DNA of 64,000 nt from Pirellulales bacterium (GCA_036499395.1 DASYDW010000116.1:93832-157831); one strand, 5' to 3'. Positions 25,801 through 34,632 are shown, numbered from the stretch's first letter. Notes: generated by a model not told the origin, from the letters alone. Made by a program: numbers and translations.

Positions 25801-28125
25801 TCAAATCTGAACGCGAATCTCGGCTTCCGTGCGCAGACGAATTGGCGAGAGTGCCGGATATCGTTTGCGAATCTCCCCATACAAATCGCCGCCAAATTTC
25901 TCGGCGCGTAACGTGACCACTACTGCGTAGTCAAAGCGATCTCTGGCATCGTTGCGGCCTATTGCGTGCAAGGTCAGAAATGGATCGTCTAATCCTTTGG
26001 CCTGCTTCGAGACATAGCGGCGGACTATCGGTTCCCACTTGCAGTCGAGTTTTCGTCGTTCGTCCTCGTCTCGATAATCGTTGCCAGATTCGGTGACCGG
26101 AAACGACGATTGCTTCCAACTCTGTGCCAGAAGCTTTGCGATCTCAGCTTTATCGGATACCAAGTGCAGCCGCTTCGGCGTACCGCTCGTACCTTGCGGC
26201 GGCGAAAAGGTGAATCGCTTTCCGTTCGGATAAAACGTGTCTTCGAGGCAGCAACTCGTATAATCGCCAGGATGATTCGGATCTATTGGCGAGAGCGCGG
26301 CGACAGTCCAAGTTATTTGGACTTTGCCGGGGATGACGATGCCCGAAGGCCACGGAATCGGAAGGCGAACTATGCCTGTCGGCAGAATGGCTCCATTAAA
26401 CACGACGGTCGTCGATTGCTCTTCGCAAAGCAAGACCTCGTCGATGTCGGGCAAAACGCAACCATGCCCCAGAAGGTGATCTGGCTTCAGGTTCGGGTGC
26501 AGCGACGTGTGAACAAGGAGCGCTCTCGAAAGCAGGGCGGAGCTGCGCTCAAAAATCTCCGATGCCTGACCACCAAGTCGAGCTGCGAGTGGAGAGGCGA
26601 AGCTTGTTCCCCAATCGAGTAACTTGAGACCTGGGGAAGTTGACACGAGATGAATAGGAGTGTTTTCGCATCCGCCAAACGCGGCAAGATCTGGTTTGAT
26701 CTTTCCGCATTCTCGTCCGGGTCCGCGACAAGAATAAGGAGCGTGAACCGGCGCGTCGCCTTGCATCGTAAATGCTCCGACACCGATACCATGCACGAGG
26801 TCTGCCGGCGCTTGGACACGCTCGAAACCAACAACGTCTCCAGTGTTTCCGACTGCGACAAAAAACGAAACTTTGTGAGTGACGGCCAGGGTGTCCAGCA
26901 CGTAAGTGAATCTGGAAATCGTGTCGTCCTGAATGGGACCATCCGGCCCAAAGCTCAGATTGAAGACCTTAATGTCATTTCGAGCTGGGACGGCGCGCTC
27001 GACAACATCGATCGATTCATACAGGTCGATGTCAGTGCGACTAGATGTTGGCAGCGCTCTTATGCTCACCACAAACACTGGCGGAGGTGGCAAATGCTTG
27101 TCGGCTGCTTTGCCATTCAGTTCACCGTGCAGCAACGCCCCAGCAACCGCTGTGCCGTGAGCCACATACTCAGGTTTTGATGGAGTGCTGATTTCTAGCG
27201 ACGTATCTTCTTCGACGTGCCCCTGAAGAAGTGGCGCGGTCGGATCAATTCCTCCGTCGAACATTCCGATTTTGATCGTCGAGCGAGTAGGAGACGACGG
27301 AGGCTTAGGTGCCTTCGCAGTGGGCGCGGTCCGTAAATCTTTGAATCCGCCAAAATGAAGCGGGTGAGCTGCCCTCAACGGATTCACTCCGGCAAGCGCG
27401 CGCAATGCCGAGCGAGTCAATTTGCACGAGACAAAAGTCGGTCCTCCGGGATAGGGCCGAACCTGGCTGCTATCGGTCTCAACTCCGGTTTCTTCGAATA
27501 AATCAAAGAGAAATTGGAGTTGTCGTTCTTGGGCGATCCGGCTCGGATGCAGAACTAACTCTGCTCGACCGCTTTTCCACTTTTCGCCGAAACCGACCAA
27601 CTGCTCTCCGGTGTCGAGCGTGTCGAATCGTTCCACGCGTCGAATCTCGTCTCTAACTTGCCGCGGGACTCGGCTTTCGGCTCGATCAAGCTGCGTGATA
27701 AGACGTTCAAATCCGGCAGGCGTACTCTGAACAAAAACAAGACGCGCATCTAGAAGAGCATCTTTGTCGAGCGACTGTTTCTCTAGTCGAGCGGTCTGCG
27801 CAACGTTCTCTGCTCGTTCGCGATACTTCCGCGAACCGACTTTGCGCAATTCGGGCACTTCGTCAAAAAGTGCGACTGGATCGTATGACTTGGCAGTCGC
27901 CTCAGGATGTAGGCGCAAGCAAAATACGGCTTCATCGGCAAACCGCTTCGCTTCTGGCAGTGCCTCGAATGTGCGAAGTGCGTTCTGAACACCTTGCTTG
28001 ACGACTTGGCGGGCTTCTTCGTAACTCCGCGGTGGCTCCGGCGAACGTCCTGTCGCCGGTTTTTTTACCGGCTGGATGTACTGTTCACCGTTACCAAGAA
28101 TTAGCCGCCGCCTGGAGTCAGCCAT
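25801..28125 (-). CDS. Subtilisin-like (S8) serine protease, IetS-like
   Basis: This 774-aa protein has a complete S8 triad: Asp290 in 'IGMFDGGID', His323 in 'VAHGTAVAGALLHG' and Ser508 in 'DWGTSFASPLAA'. An oxyanion Asn is at 427 ('AVGNTGD'). No signal peptide is present, so it should act in the cytoplasm. A helical N-terminal region of about 280 residues precedes the protease. The start overlaps the end of the AAA+ ATPase gene by 8 bp. This pairing matches the IetA/IetS (AAA ATPase + subtilase) antiphage and plasmid-incompatibility module. Here it is the last gene of an operon headed by ubiquitin-like conjugation genes. Confidence 0.9.
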   Translation of the reverse strand: MADSRRRLILGNGEQYIQPVKKPATGRSPEPPRSYEEARQVVKQGVQNALRTFEALPEAKRFADEAVFCLRLHPEATAKSYDPVALFDEVPELRKVGSRKYRERAENVAQTARLEKQSLDKDALLDARLVFVQSTPAGFERLITQLDRAESRVPRQVRDEIRRVERFDTLDTGEQLVGFGEKWKSGRAELVLHPSRIAQERQLQFLFDLFEETGVETDSSQVRPYPGGPTFVSCKLTRSALRALAGVNPLRAAHPLHFGGFKDLRTAPTAKAPKPPSSPTRSTIKIGMFDGGIDPTAPLLQGHVEEDTSLEISTPSKPEYVAHGTAVAGALLHGELNGKAADKHLPPPPVFVVSIRALPTSSRTDIDLYESIDVVERAVPARNDIKVFNLSFGPDGPIQDDTISRFTYVLDTLAVTHKVSFFVAVGNTGDVVGFERVQAPADLVHGIGVGAFTMQGDAPVHAPYSCRGPGRECGKIKPDLAAFGGCENTPIHLVSTSPGLKLLDWGTSFASPLAARLGGQASEIFERSSALLSRALLVHTSLHPNLKPDHLLGHGCVLPDIDEVLLCEEQSTTVVFNGAILPTGIVRLPIPWPSGIVIPGKVQITWTVAALSPIDPNHPGDYTSCCLEDTFYPNGKRFTFSPPQGTSGTPKRLHLVSDKAEIAKLLAQSWKQSSFPVTESGNDYRDEDERRKLDCKWEPIVRRYVSKQAKGLDDPFLTLHAIGRNDARDRFDYAVVVTLRAEKFGGDLYGEIRKRYPALSPIRLRTEAEIRVQI

Positions 28126-29248
28126 CTACTGCCTCTTTTTTCAGATGGTGTTGAATTGTGGAAGTGCTTTTTCCAAACACCTCAGCTAATTCTCGCACCG
28201 TGAATTGCTCTTGAGATGCATTTTGCAAGGCTCGCACCAATGGCCCAACAACCTTACTGTCAAGATTGCAATCGTAATGCAGGTGAACTTCACCAAGCAA
28301 ACTTTTGACCAAGGATGTTCCGCTCGCGAGATGTCGGCGAACCGCAGCATGCATCAATGTTTGTAGATCCGAACCGCTACACCCCTCAAGAGTTGCTGCG
28401 CACGCGGATAATAACCGTGCAGTGATTTCATCTGAGAACCTGCCTCCCGCACGTCGCAAAATCGACTGCCGTTCGTTTTCACCGGGCAACGGAAGATTGA
28501 GCACCAAATGGAAGCGCCGACGAATGGCGGGGTCAAGAAGATCAGGGTGATTGGTGGCTGCCACCAGCACTGAGTGCAGCGGCCAGTCCTCCAATTCTTT
28601 GAGCAGCACATTGACGATTCGTTTTAATTCGCCAACCTCGGTGCTGTCGTCGCGACGCTTGGCGATCGCATCGAATTCGTCGAGCAACAAAACGCATGGC
28701 TGGCTGCGCGCGTAATCGAGTGTCCGACGCAAATTGAATCCCGTTTTTCCAAGAAAGCTCGAAATCGATGTGGCAAGATCCTGCATCACGAGCGGTAATC
28801 GAAGCTCATGTGCCAGCCAGTGGGCCAGCATTGATTTGCCTGTGCCCGGTGCGCCGGTCAAGAGGACGGAGCACGGTGGTGTAAAACCTTCTTTCAGAAG
28901 TCGATCGCTGTCATTTCTTTCTTGGATAAATCGCTTGATTCGTTCGAACACTTCTTCAGGCAGAATCGGCTCTGGAGCTGTGTCGAGTTCGACGAGCCGC
29001 ACCAATGCAAATCCCTCGTCGGGATCGGTCGGTGGCGGTCCTGCGCTCTTCCACCTGAGACCGCCTGGGTTTGTGGAATACTGCGCAAGCAGAGTTCCTA
29101 ACTCGCTACTGAGATCCGGAGCTTCTGTTCGCAGCGATCGAATTAGAGTGACGACCAAGAGTTCGAGCCTTCGTTGATCACCAGCTAGCCCCGCCTCAGC
29201 TAGCTGGGGAACCCACTGCTGCCATCGTTCTGTTCGCTTTTCGGCCAT
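28118..29248 (-). CDS. AAA+ ATPase, IetA-like
   Basis: This 376-aa protein has Walker A 'GAPGTGKSMLA', Walker B 'LLLDEFDAIAKRRDD', sensor 'VLVAATNHPDLLD' and Arg-finger 'AIRRRF'. This is the classical FtsH/Cdc48-type AAA core. An N-terminal helical domain precedes it, and the C-terminal 30 residues look like a helix-turn-helix ('RELAEVFGKSTSTIQHHLKK'). I chose the ATG at 29248; earlier starts at 29335 or 29455 are possible because the frame stays open. It is coupled by 8-bp overlap to the S8 protease gene. The known IetA/IetS pair suggests the ATPase senses or unfolds targets for the protease. Confidence 0.88.
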   Translation of the reverse strand: MAEKRTERWQQWVPQLAEAGLAGDQRRLELLVVTLIRSLRTEAPDLSSELGTLLAQYSTNPGGLRWKSAGPPPTDPDEGFALVRLVELDTAPEPILPEEVFERIKRFIQERNDSDRLLKEGFTPPCSVLLTGAPGTGKSMLAHWLAHELRLPLVMQDLATSISSFLGKTGFNLRRTLDYARSQPCVLLLDEFDAIAKRRDDSTEVGELKRIVNVLLKELEDWPLHSVLVAATNHPDLLDPAIRRRFHLVLNLPLPGENERQSILRRAGGRFSDEITARLLSACAATLEGCSGSDLQTLMHAAVRRHLASGTSLVKSLLGEVHLHYDCNLDSKVVGPLVRALQNASQEQFTVRELAEVFGKSTSTIQHHLKKEAVDG

Positions 29249-29468
29249 GTTATATTGAGTCTCGAACAGCGATATCGCCGTTCTTTTACGAGGTTTTTCA
29301 AGGTCATGTTCGACAACAGGGGTGATTATCGCCATAATCGAACACCAACTCAAGAACTTCCTCGACCGAGCAAACGGTTGCCCCCTGCGGCGCGCGCGAA
29401 AACAGGGAAAATGCGGGGACTGTTCGGGCAAAATCGAGCCTGACGCCATCAACATTCGGCGATATCCG

Positions 29469-31007
29469 TCAGGTCCGGCTAATTAGTTGGCCCCGCTTCG
29501 ACCAATGCGGCGGCAAAACTACGTTTCGATACGACCGAGCCTGGTCCGCCCAGCCACGGATGCTCGCACAAGTGCAACCCTCGACCGGCAATCGCGGCGG
29601 CGCGACGACCCCAAATCGTTCGCGACCAATGTCAAACTGAACCGTTGGGTGAGGCGGTGCAAAGGCTCCGGTCAGCCAGCCCTCGGCGTAACCAGCAAGC
29701 ATTGCCCCGGTCATGGTTGCCAGGTAACCGACCGTATGAAGTTGGCGTGGCCGATGACGCCAGTATTGATCTGGATCGTCGCCTCTCTCGGCTGCGGCTT
29801 TTGCTTGTTCGCGGCGAATTGCTTTTTCTGCGTCAGTCATTAATTCAACGGCCATCTCCGCTGTGTCGATCCGACTCGCGCAGAACGCGCACGGAAGCAG
29901 GGGAGAAAAAACATCAATCTCAGTAATCTGTGATTCGATTCGACCAGCTTTTCCTTCCATCAATATGCCAGCGTCAAGAGAGGGAACGAGATACAACTGC
30001 GATGCGTCGCTCAACGCCGCCCGTCCGTGTTGTGTGTCGGTGCATCCGAGTAGCAAATCGCACCGCAGAAGTTCATCAAAGACATTCTCGTGGAGGATGT
30101 TTCCTGCAAGCGCGGTGATCTTTGCGCTTGGATTGATTGATCGAATCAGCCGACTCATTATCTGGACTTTGTAATCTGGCTTGTCGGCCTGAGCGTCATC
30201 CCAAGTTGCCCCGTGCAAGCGCTCAAGGTTCGAACGGCCAAAGCGTTGAGGATCGGCCAGAACGAATTCACCGACACCGGCGCGCGCAAGAACGTGCACC
30301 GCCGGTGACCCAGTGCCGCTGCAACCAACAACGCCCACCACGGCATTGCGAAGTCGACGCGCGGAAGCGTCTCCGATTAACGACGATAGCCGGGCGGTGG
30401 TTGATTCGGCCTTCGTCGCGGAAACGGTATCGCCAATGTCTTGCGTGGGCATCAGTTCGGTCTGATAGCTCTCAATTGTTTCTCCGATGACCAGAAGTTT
30501 GTTAACCGAAAGCCATTGGCCCCGGTCGTATACGCGACCTGTGAAAGTGAATCCGCCTGTCGAACTGCGTTGAAAGATAAGGCTGGCATACGGAGAGCCT
30601 TTGCCAAACGCGGAAAACTCTTGGGCGAAATACAAATCCATGTCGTCATCAAGAGCGCTCGGAAACGTTGCGAAACCTTCCGGGTGCGAATGCACTACAC
30701 CGATAGCGAGCGGCCCCTCAGCTGAGGATTGGAATGCGCGGCGCGAGTACTGATCGCGAAACCTGGTTAGAGCAACTTGTCGATCAAGATCGCCAGGGTT
30801 GGGCCAGACGCCATCGACGTAGCTTAGAATCAGCGTCGATGATGTGCGCCGATACCCGAAGCTGAAGAACGTCCCCCATTCGCGATGCGGGTAGCGTTGA
30901 AATAAATGGCGTTCGAGTTGATTACGCTGGGGACTGGCAATTCGGAACAATGCCTGATTGCCCTCGCCGAGCAAATCGATCCGTTTTAGTTTAGGTCGTG
31001 TAGCCAC
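29469..31007 (-). CDS. JAB peptidase-E1 ubiquitin-activating-like fusion
   Basis: This 512-aa protein starts at a GTG (31007) that overlaps the upstream gene by 22 bp; an earlier ATG at 31106 would lie deep inside that gene. Residues about 30-160 form a JAB/MPN domain with the JAMM signature 'HSHPEGFATFPSALD' (His106, His108, Ser117, Asp120). Residues about 205-500 form an E1/ThiF-like adenylation domain with 'VVGCSGTGSP' for nucleotide binding, then 'DLLLGCTDT', a CxxC pair (PCAFC) and a later Cys pair. The fusion would activate a ubiquitin-like tail and also cleave conjugates or precursors. The partner is encoded immediately upstream. Confidence 0.9.
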   Translation of the reverse strand: MATRPKLKRIDLLGEGNQALFRIASPQRNQLERHLFQRYPHREWGTFFSFGYRRTSSTLILSYVDGVWPNPGDLDRQVALTRFRDQYSRRAFQSSAEGPLAIGVVHSHPEGFATFPSALDDDMDLYFAQEFSAFGKGSPYASLIFQRSSTGGFTFTGRVYDRGQWLSVNKLLVIGETIESYQTELMPTQDIGDTVSATKAESTTARLSSLIGDASARRLRNAVVGVVGCSGTGSPAVHVLARAGVGEFVLADPQRFGRSNLERLHGATWDDAQADKPDYKVQIMSRLIRSINPSAKITALAGNILHENVFDELLRCDLLLGCTDTQHGRAALSDASQLYLVPSLDAGILMEGKAGRIESQITEIDVFSPLLPCAFCASRIDTAEMAVELMTDAEKAIRREQAKAAAERGDDPDQYWRHRPRQLHTVGYLATMTGAMLAGYAEGWLTGAFAPPHPTVQFDIGRERFGVVAPPRLPVEGCTCASIRGWADQARSYRNVVLPPHWSKRGQLISRT

Positions 31008-32098
31008 GAGAGGATCTCCCCGATGTAAGTGTGAAAGCCGTGAATCGTTGGGTTCCACGTCGGGGCACCGCCACCGTTGTGCGGATGATAGCTGATGAGG
31101 CACCAAGTTCGGCCATCGGCAGTAATGCGTGCCGCCTCAAGCTGCCCTTTAACGCGACCGATGAGCGGAGAATTCTCCGGCAGATATGCCCCATCGAGCA
31201 TTTGCCCCGGATAGCCGCCCGGAATTTTCACGAGAACATCTGTGGCCGACATCTCGAAACCTGGTCGCGTGCGCAGCGCCCGATAGATCACAGCCGTACT
31301 GTCCTTCGCGTAGGCCGCGTGTTGGCCGCCGGCTTGCAGCAATCCAAGCTCACGCTGGACGCGAGATTCTTCATAGCCGCCATCGACCTTCTTCCGGACA
31401 ACGTCGAAGACTTGGCAACTATGAATGTCAACGGTTTCGTTGGCGCCAATTTCTCGATTGCCCTCGCTCACCAACCAGACACGCGTCTCCGACGGCTTCT
31501 CCGGATAGACAAGGGCAGCGATCTGGTCATGGGTCATCTTCGCCAAGACTCCCTCTGCCTCGGTGAACTCCCGCGCGTTCACGGTGATATGCAACCCAGC
31601 CTCGATCTCTCGCGTATAAAATACGGGACCATCAATGAATCGAATCAGCTCTTCGACAACGATCCCTTCATCGCGCGGTCCTTCAGAATCGCGAAACAAT
31701 TGAGCACGAGCGTGAACACCAAAAAGTTCTCGGAGCACCTGGCTCGTAAAGGAGGGCTGGATAGTTATCTCCGGGCGATCATCGACGAAGTAAGCAAGCT
31801 TCGGCGGCGATGCGCAATGCTCCCGCGGCTGAACCTCGCATTTCGCGAGACTGTAAAAGACGTTTCCCTCGCCGAGATCTATTGTCTGGCCATTTTCCAA
31901 AACCACGTCGTCGGGCGAATTGTGGTCTCGAACAAGAACCTGATCGTCGCCGAGTCCAGCCTGTGCCTTGATAAGGCTCACCGGAGCCCGGCGCTGCGGA
32001 ACGGGAATGTTCACGTCGTTGACCAGCGCGGCCCACTTCACGGGATGACATGCCGCACCTGTCGAGTCATTGGTCGGGGATTGCTCATTTTCGGCCAT
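30986..32098 (-). CDS. Three ubiquitin-like domains fused to a prokaryotic E2-like domain
   Basis: This 370-aa protein begins after an AGGAGG site. Three beta-grasp-like units can be traced at about 20-86, 99-165 and 168-240, similar to the multiubiquitin family. The last 130 residues resemble the prokaryotic E2 family E ('TDVLVKIPGGYPGQMLDGAY', then 'TWCLISYHPHNGG' with Cys333 and His338, and a C-terminal aromatic helix). In related operons a multi-ubiquitin protein, E2 and E1/JAB are separate or differently fused; here the substrate-like domains and E2 share one chain. The catalytic cysteine assignment is tentative. Cargo conjugation is inferred from family and neighbours. Confidence 0.8.
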   Translation of the reverse strand: MAENEQSPTNDSTGAACHPVKWAALVNDVNIPVPQRRAPVSLIKAQAGLGDDQVLVRDHNSPDDVVLENGQTIDLGEGNVFYSLAKCEVQPREHCASPPKLAYFVDDRPEITIQPSFTSQVLRELFGVHARAQLFRDSEGPRDEGIVVEELIRFIDGPVFYTREIEAGLHITVNAREFTEAEGVLAKMTHDQIAALVYPEKPSETRVWLVSEGNREIGANETVDIHSCQVFDVVRKKVDGGYEESRVQRELGLLQAGGQHAAYAKDSTAVIYRALRTRPGFEMSATDVLVKIPGGYPGQMLDGAYLPENSPLIGRVKGQLEAARITADGRTWCLISYHPHNGGGAPTWNPTIHGFHTYIGEILSWLHDLN

Positions 32099-32134
32099 AA
32101 TGTGGCCCTCCTACTGAAAAGGTTTCTCTAATCT

Positions 32135-32152
32135 GTCCGGCTCTTTCCGGAC
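32135..32152 (-). promoter_or_regulatory. Leader hairpin of the ubiquitin-like operon
   Basis: The transcribed minus strand can form GTCCGG-AAAGAG-CCGGAC between the promoter and the first gene. It could stabilise or regulate the mRNA; its function is unproved. Confidence 0.45.
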
Positions 32153-32159
32153 TGTGCTC

Positions 32160-32201
32160 ATTATATCAAGTTTGCTAAATTGGTCAAGCAAGCACTTAGC
32201 A
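32160..32201 (-). promoter_or_regulatory. Promoter and operator of the ubiquitin-like/AAA/protease operon
   Basis: On the minus strand, TTGACC (32187-32182) and TATAAT (32165-32160) are 16 bp apart, close to the consensus. An inverted repeat TGCTAA...TTAGCA (32173-32178 and 32196-32201) spans the -35 and spacer. A repressor binding there would block transcription. The divergent XRE gene product is the obvious candidate. Confidence 0.7.
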
Positions 32202-32273
32202 GTTTCACTTGCCTGAGCAGATGTGCTAGACTAAAAAGGTTGTCCACCACCGGATTTGCGAGGAGTGAGAGCG

Positions 32274-32711
32274 ATGAAACGGAAAACTTCGCACCGAGAA
32301 AGCCAAAATGAAACGCCGTCTATTCAAGGTGCCCAGACATTGGGGAAGTTCCTGGCCTACACCAGGGGAATCAAGAAGCTGACCTTACGAGATGTCGAAG
32401 AGGCCACCGAGAAAGAAGTCTCTAACGCTTATCTTTCGCAACTCGAAAACGACAAAATCTCTCGACCGTCTCCGAACGTGCTGCACGCCCTAGCAACCGT
32501 TTACGGCGTTGAGTACGACGTACTGATGGCCAAGGCTGGATATTTTTCCCCCACCGAATCGAATGGCGTTCTTCGTTCCGCTTCTTCAAGTCGGCACGGA
32601 CGGGCCGCGACATTTGCGAACGAACACTTGAGTCAGGACGAAGAAGAGAAACTTCTTGAATACCTGGCGTTCCTACGTTCACGGAGGAATAGGAGTGAGA
32701 AGACCGGATGA
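32274..32711 (+). CDS. XRE-family helix-turn-helix regulator
   Basis: This 145-aa protein has a typical XRE DNA-binding domain at about residues 20-80 ('LTLRDVEEATEKEVSNAYLS', 'PSPNVLHALATVYG'). ATG 32274 follows GGAG; an upstream TTG at 32256 is a poorer choice. It is transcribed divergently from the ubiquitin-like operon and overlaps the ImmA/IrrE gene by 17 bp. XRE/ImmA pairs are often protease-relieved repressors. By location this one should repress the operon through the inverted repeat at 32173-32201. Confidence 0.88.
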   Translation: MKRKTSHRESQNETPSIQGAQTLGKFLAYTRGIKKLTLRDVEEATEKEVSNAYLSQLENDKISRPSPNVLHALATVYGVEYDVLMAKAGYFSPTESNGVLRSASSSRHGRAATFANEHLSQDEEEKLLEYLAFLRSRRNRSEKTG

Positions 32712-33606
32712 TTCAATTTCCGTCTCGCAGCAAACTGCGATTCGGCGATTAGCTGAGAAGGCATTGCAGGAAGCGGATGCAATTGGGCGTTTTCCTACGC
32801 CTGTCGCCGACGTACTGGCGGCTGCAAATGTTGTCGTGTCTGACGAACAAGTCCTTGACGAGAGCTTCTTAGCCGGTCTTCGCAAGCAGGCCGGAGCAGC
32901 TTTGCGACGGGCACTCAGCAAAGTTCTCGGCGTGCTCGATGTTGCGGGGCGAGTGATTTATCTCGACCGCTCAATCCATGCCGTCAAGCAGACTTTTCTT
33001 ACTTTGCATGAAGCAGCTCATGCGGTGTTGCCGTGGCAGCGAAAGATGTTTGTCGTTGCCGAAGACTGTCAGATGACTATCGCTCCAGAAATCTCGGAAG
33101 TGTTTGAGCGCGAGGCGAATGCTTTTGCCTCCGAAGTGCTCTTTCAGATTGACCAGTTTTCCAATGAGGCAGAAGACCACGAATTCGGAATTTTCGTTCC
33201 AGTAAAGCTCGGCAAACGATACGGGGCATCAATCTATTCATCGGTTCGCCGCTACGTATCTGGAAATCGCAGAGCGTGTGCGGTTCTCGTGCTGGAGCCT
33301 CCGGAAATCTGTCCGATTCGCGGTTGCGTTGCGAAATTCAGACGCGTAGTCGATTCGCCATCGTTTCGTCGCTCTATCGGACCGATTGATTGGCCCGATG
33401 AATTCACGCCCGACGATTCAATAGGATCGCTCGTGCCTCTGGGAGGACGGAAATGGTCACGACCACGAGAAATCGTCGTCATTGACTATCGCGGCACAAA
33501 ACACCGATGCGTCGCGGAAGCGTTTACACAGCAATACCAAGTGTTCGTGCTGATTCATGCGGTCGACGTGCCGATGTGTGAGTTTGCCGAGCTGCTCTCA
33601 GTATAG
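32695..33606 (+). CDS. ImmA/IrrE-type metallopeptidase
   Basis: This 303-aa protein starts at GTG 32695, which has GGAGG nine bases upstream. Its zinc motif HEAAH is at residues 105-109 ('TLHEAAHAVLPW'), and a downstream Glu-rich helix 'EVFEREANAFASEVLF' supplies the third ligand. The family cleaves or inactivates XRE repressors after a stress cue. The overlap with the XRE gene suggests they function as a pair that controls the divergent defence-like operon. Confidence 0.88.
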   Translation: MRRPDDSISVSQQTAIRRLAEKALQEADAIGRFPTPVADVLAAANVVVSDEQVLDESFLAGLRKQAGAALRRALSKVLGVLDVAGRVIYLDRSIHAVKQTFLTLHEAAHAVLPWQRKMFVVAEDCQMTIAPEISEVFEREANAFASEVLFQIDQFSNEAEDHEFGIFVPVKLGKRYGASIYSSVRRYVSGNRRACAVLVLEPPEICPIRGCVAKFRRVVDSPSFRRSIGPIDWPDEFTPDDSIGSLVPLGGRKWSRPREIVVIDYRGTKHRCVAEAFTQQYQVFVLIHAVDVPMCEFAELLSV

Positions 33607-33635
33607 ACGTTTTCTTGCTCGTCGAAAACCAACTT

Positions 33636-34619
33636 TCAGATGGTGATGCGCTCAATCTCATCCAGCGTGATCTCATCGCTTGTTCGGTCGTAGAGTTTGG
33701 TCGTTCTTGGCGATTCGTGGTTGGCGATCGCTTGCGCATTTTCGATCGTCCCACCGTTTTCCAAATAGGCCGTAATGCCAGTGGCGCGGAAAGTGTGGCA
33801 GCAAATTCGGTCTGACAATCCTGCGGCACTAGCCCGCCGCTTCACCATGCGGAGAGCATCGTGTCTACGCATTGCATTTGAAGTCAGCTCGCCAGCTCGA
33901 CCAGCTACGGTACGAAAGAGGGGACCGTTCGCGTCATCGGCAATGGCGGCCGCGGCGATGTATTGATCGAGATAGTCTTCAGCGTTGTGATGAGCAGGCA
34001 CTTCATGGAGCTTGCCCCCCTTCTCGTGAAGGCGAATCCAGGAACGCTTTCCGTTTTGGTAGTAGTCCTTCACTCGCATCCCAACGACGGCGCTAACTCG
34101 ACCGAAGCTGTAGACCATCACGCCAATCAGGGCGCGATCGCGAAGGCCAATTAGAGTTGAGATATCGATGCTGTCGAGTAACGTACGGGCCTCATCCGCA
34201 GATAGCACGGGGGTCTTGCCTCGCTTTATCGAATAACTGGGGCCGCGAACTGATGAAGCGGGATTCATCGGAATCACCTGGCCGACAACCAACCAGTCGA
34301 AGCACATTCGAATTGCGGCGAGATGCTGCTTGATACTTGGCTTGGAATAGATCTCGCCGAGGTATTCGACGTAAGCCGCAACCGCGATCGGCTCGATGTC
34401 GATCAGCGCCAAGCCTTGGTCTTCGCACCAAGCGAAGAAGTCGACGACGGCCCGGAAGTAAGCCTGCCGCGTATTCTTGTTGCGAATATTGGCAGCAAAG
34501 AACTCTAGAAACCGTTTTGCCGCTTTGCGTCCCGCATGCCGGAGCAGCGTAGGCACATAAGAAGAGGAGTAGCTCGACGCTTCCCTGATCACTAATTCTG
34601 TCCCGCGCCCCTGAGCCAT
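33636..34619 (-). CDS. Tyrosine recombinase (XerC/D-like)
   Basis: This 327-aa protein has an N-terminal core-binding domain ('RNKNTRQAYFRAVVDFFAWC') and a complete catalytic set: Arg in 'SFGRVSAVVGMRV', Lys in 'EKGGKLHEVPAH', 'HTFRATGITAYL' (H-x-x-R), 'ANHESPRTTKLYDR' (His and the nucleophile Tyr). It is a second recombinase within the element, distinct from the integrase at 47066. A perfect 12-bp inverted repeat with an 8-bp spacer lies 14 bp upstream, and two 105-bp direct repeats with a HEAT gene between them follow. It could resolve dimers or rearrange that cassette. Confidence 0.92.
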   Translation of the reverse strand: MAQGRGTELVIREASSYSSSYVPTLLRHAGRKAAKRFLEFFAANIRNKNTRQAYFRAVVDFFAWCEDQGLALIDIEPIAVAAYVEYLGEIYSKPSIKQHLAAIRMCFDWLVVGQVIPMNPASSVRGPSYSIKRGKTPVLSADEARTLLDSIDISTLIGLRDRALIGVMVYSFGRVSAVVGMRVKDYYQNGKRSWIRLHEKGGKLHEVPAHHNAEDYLDQYIAAAAIADDANGPLFRTVAGRAGELTSNAMRRHDALRMVKRRASAAGLSDRICCHTFRATGITAYLENGGTIENAQAIANHESPRTTKLYDRTSDEITLDEIERITI

Positions 34620-34632
34620 TGCCCCTCACGGA

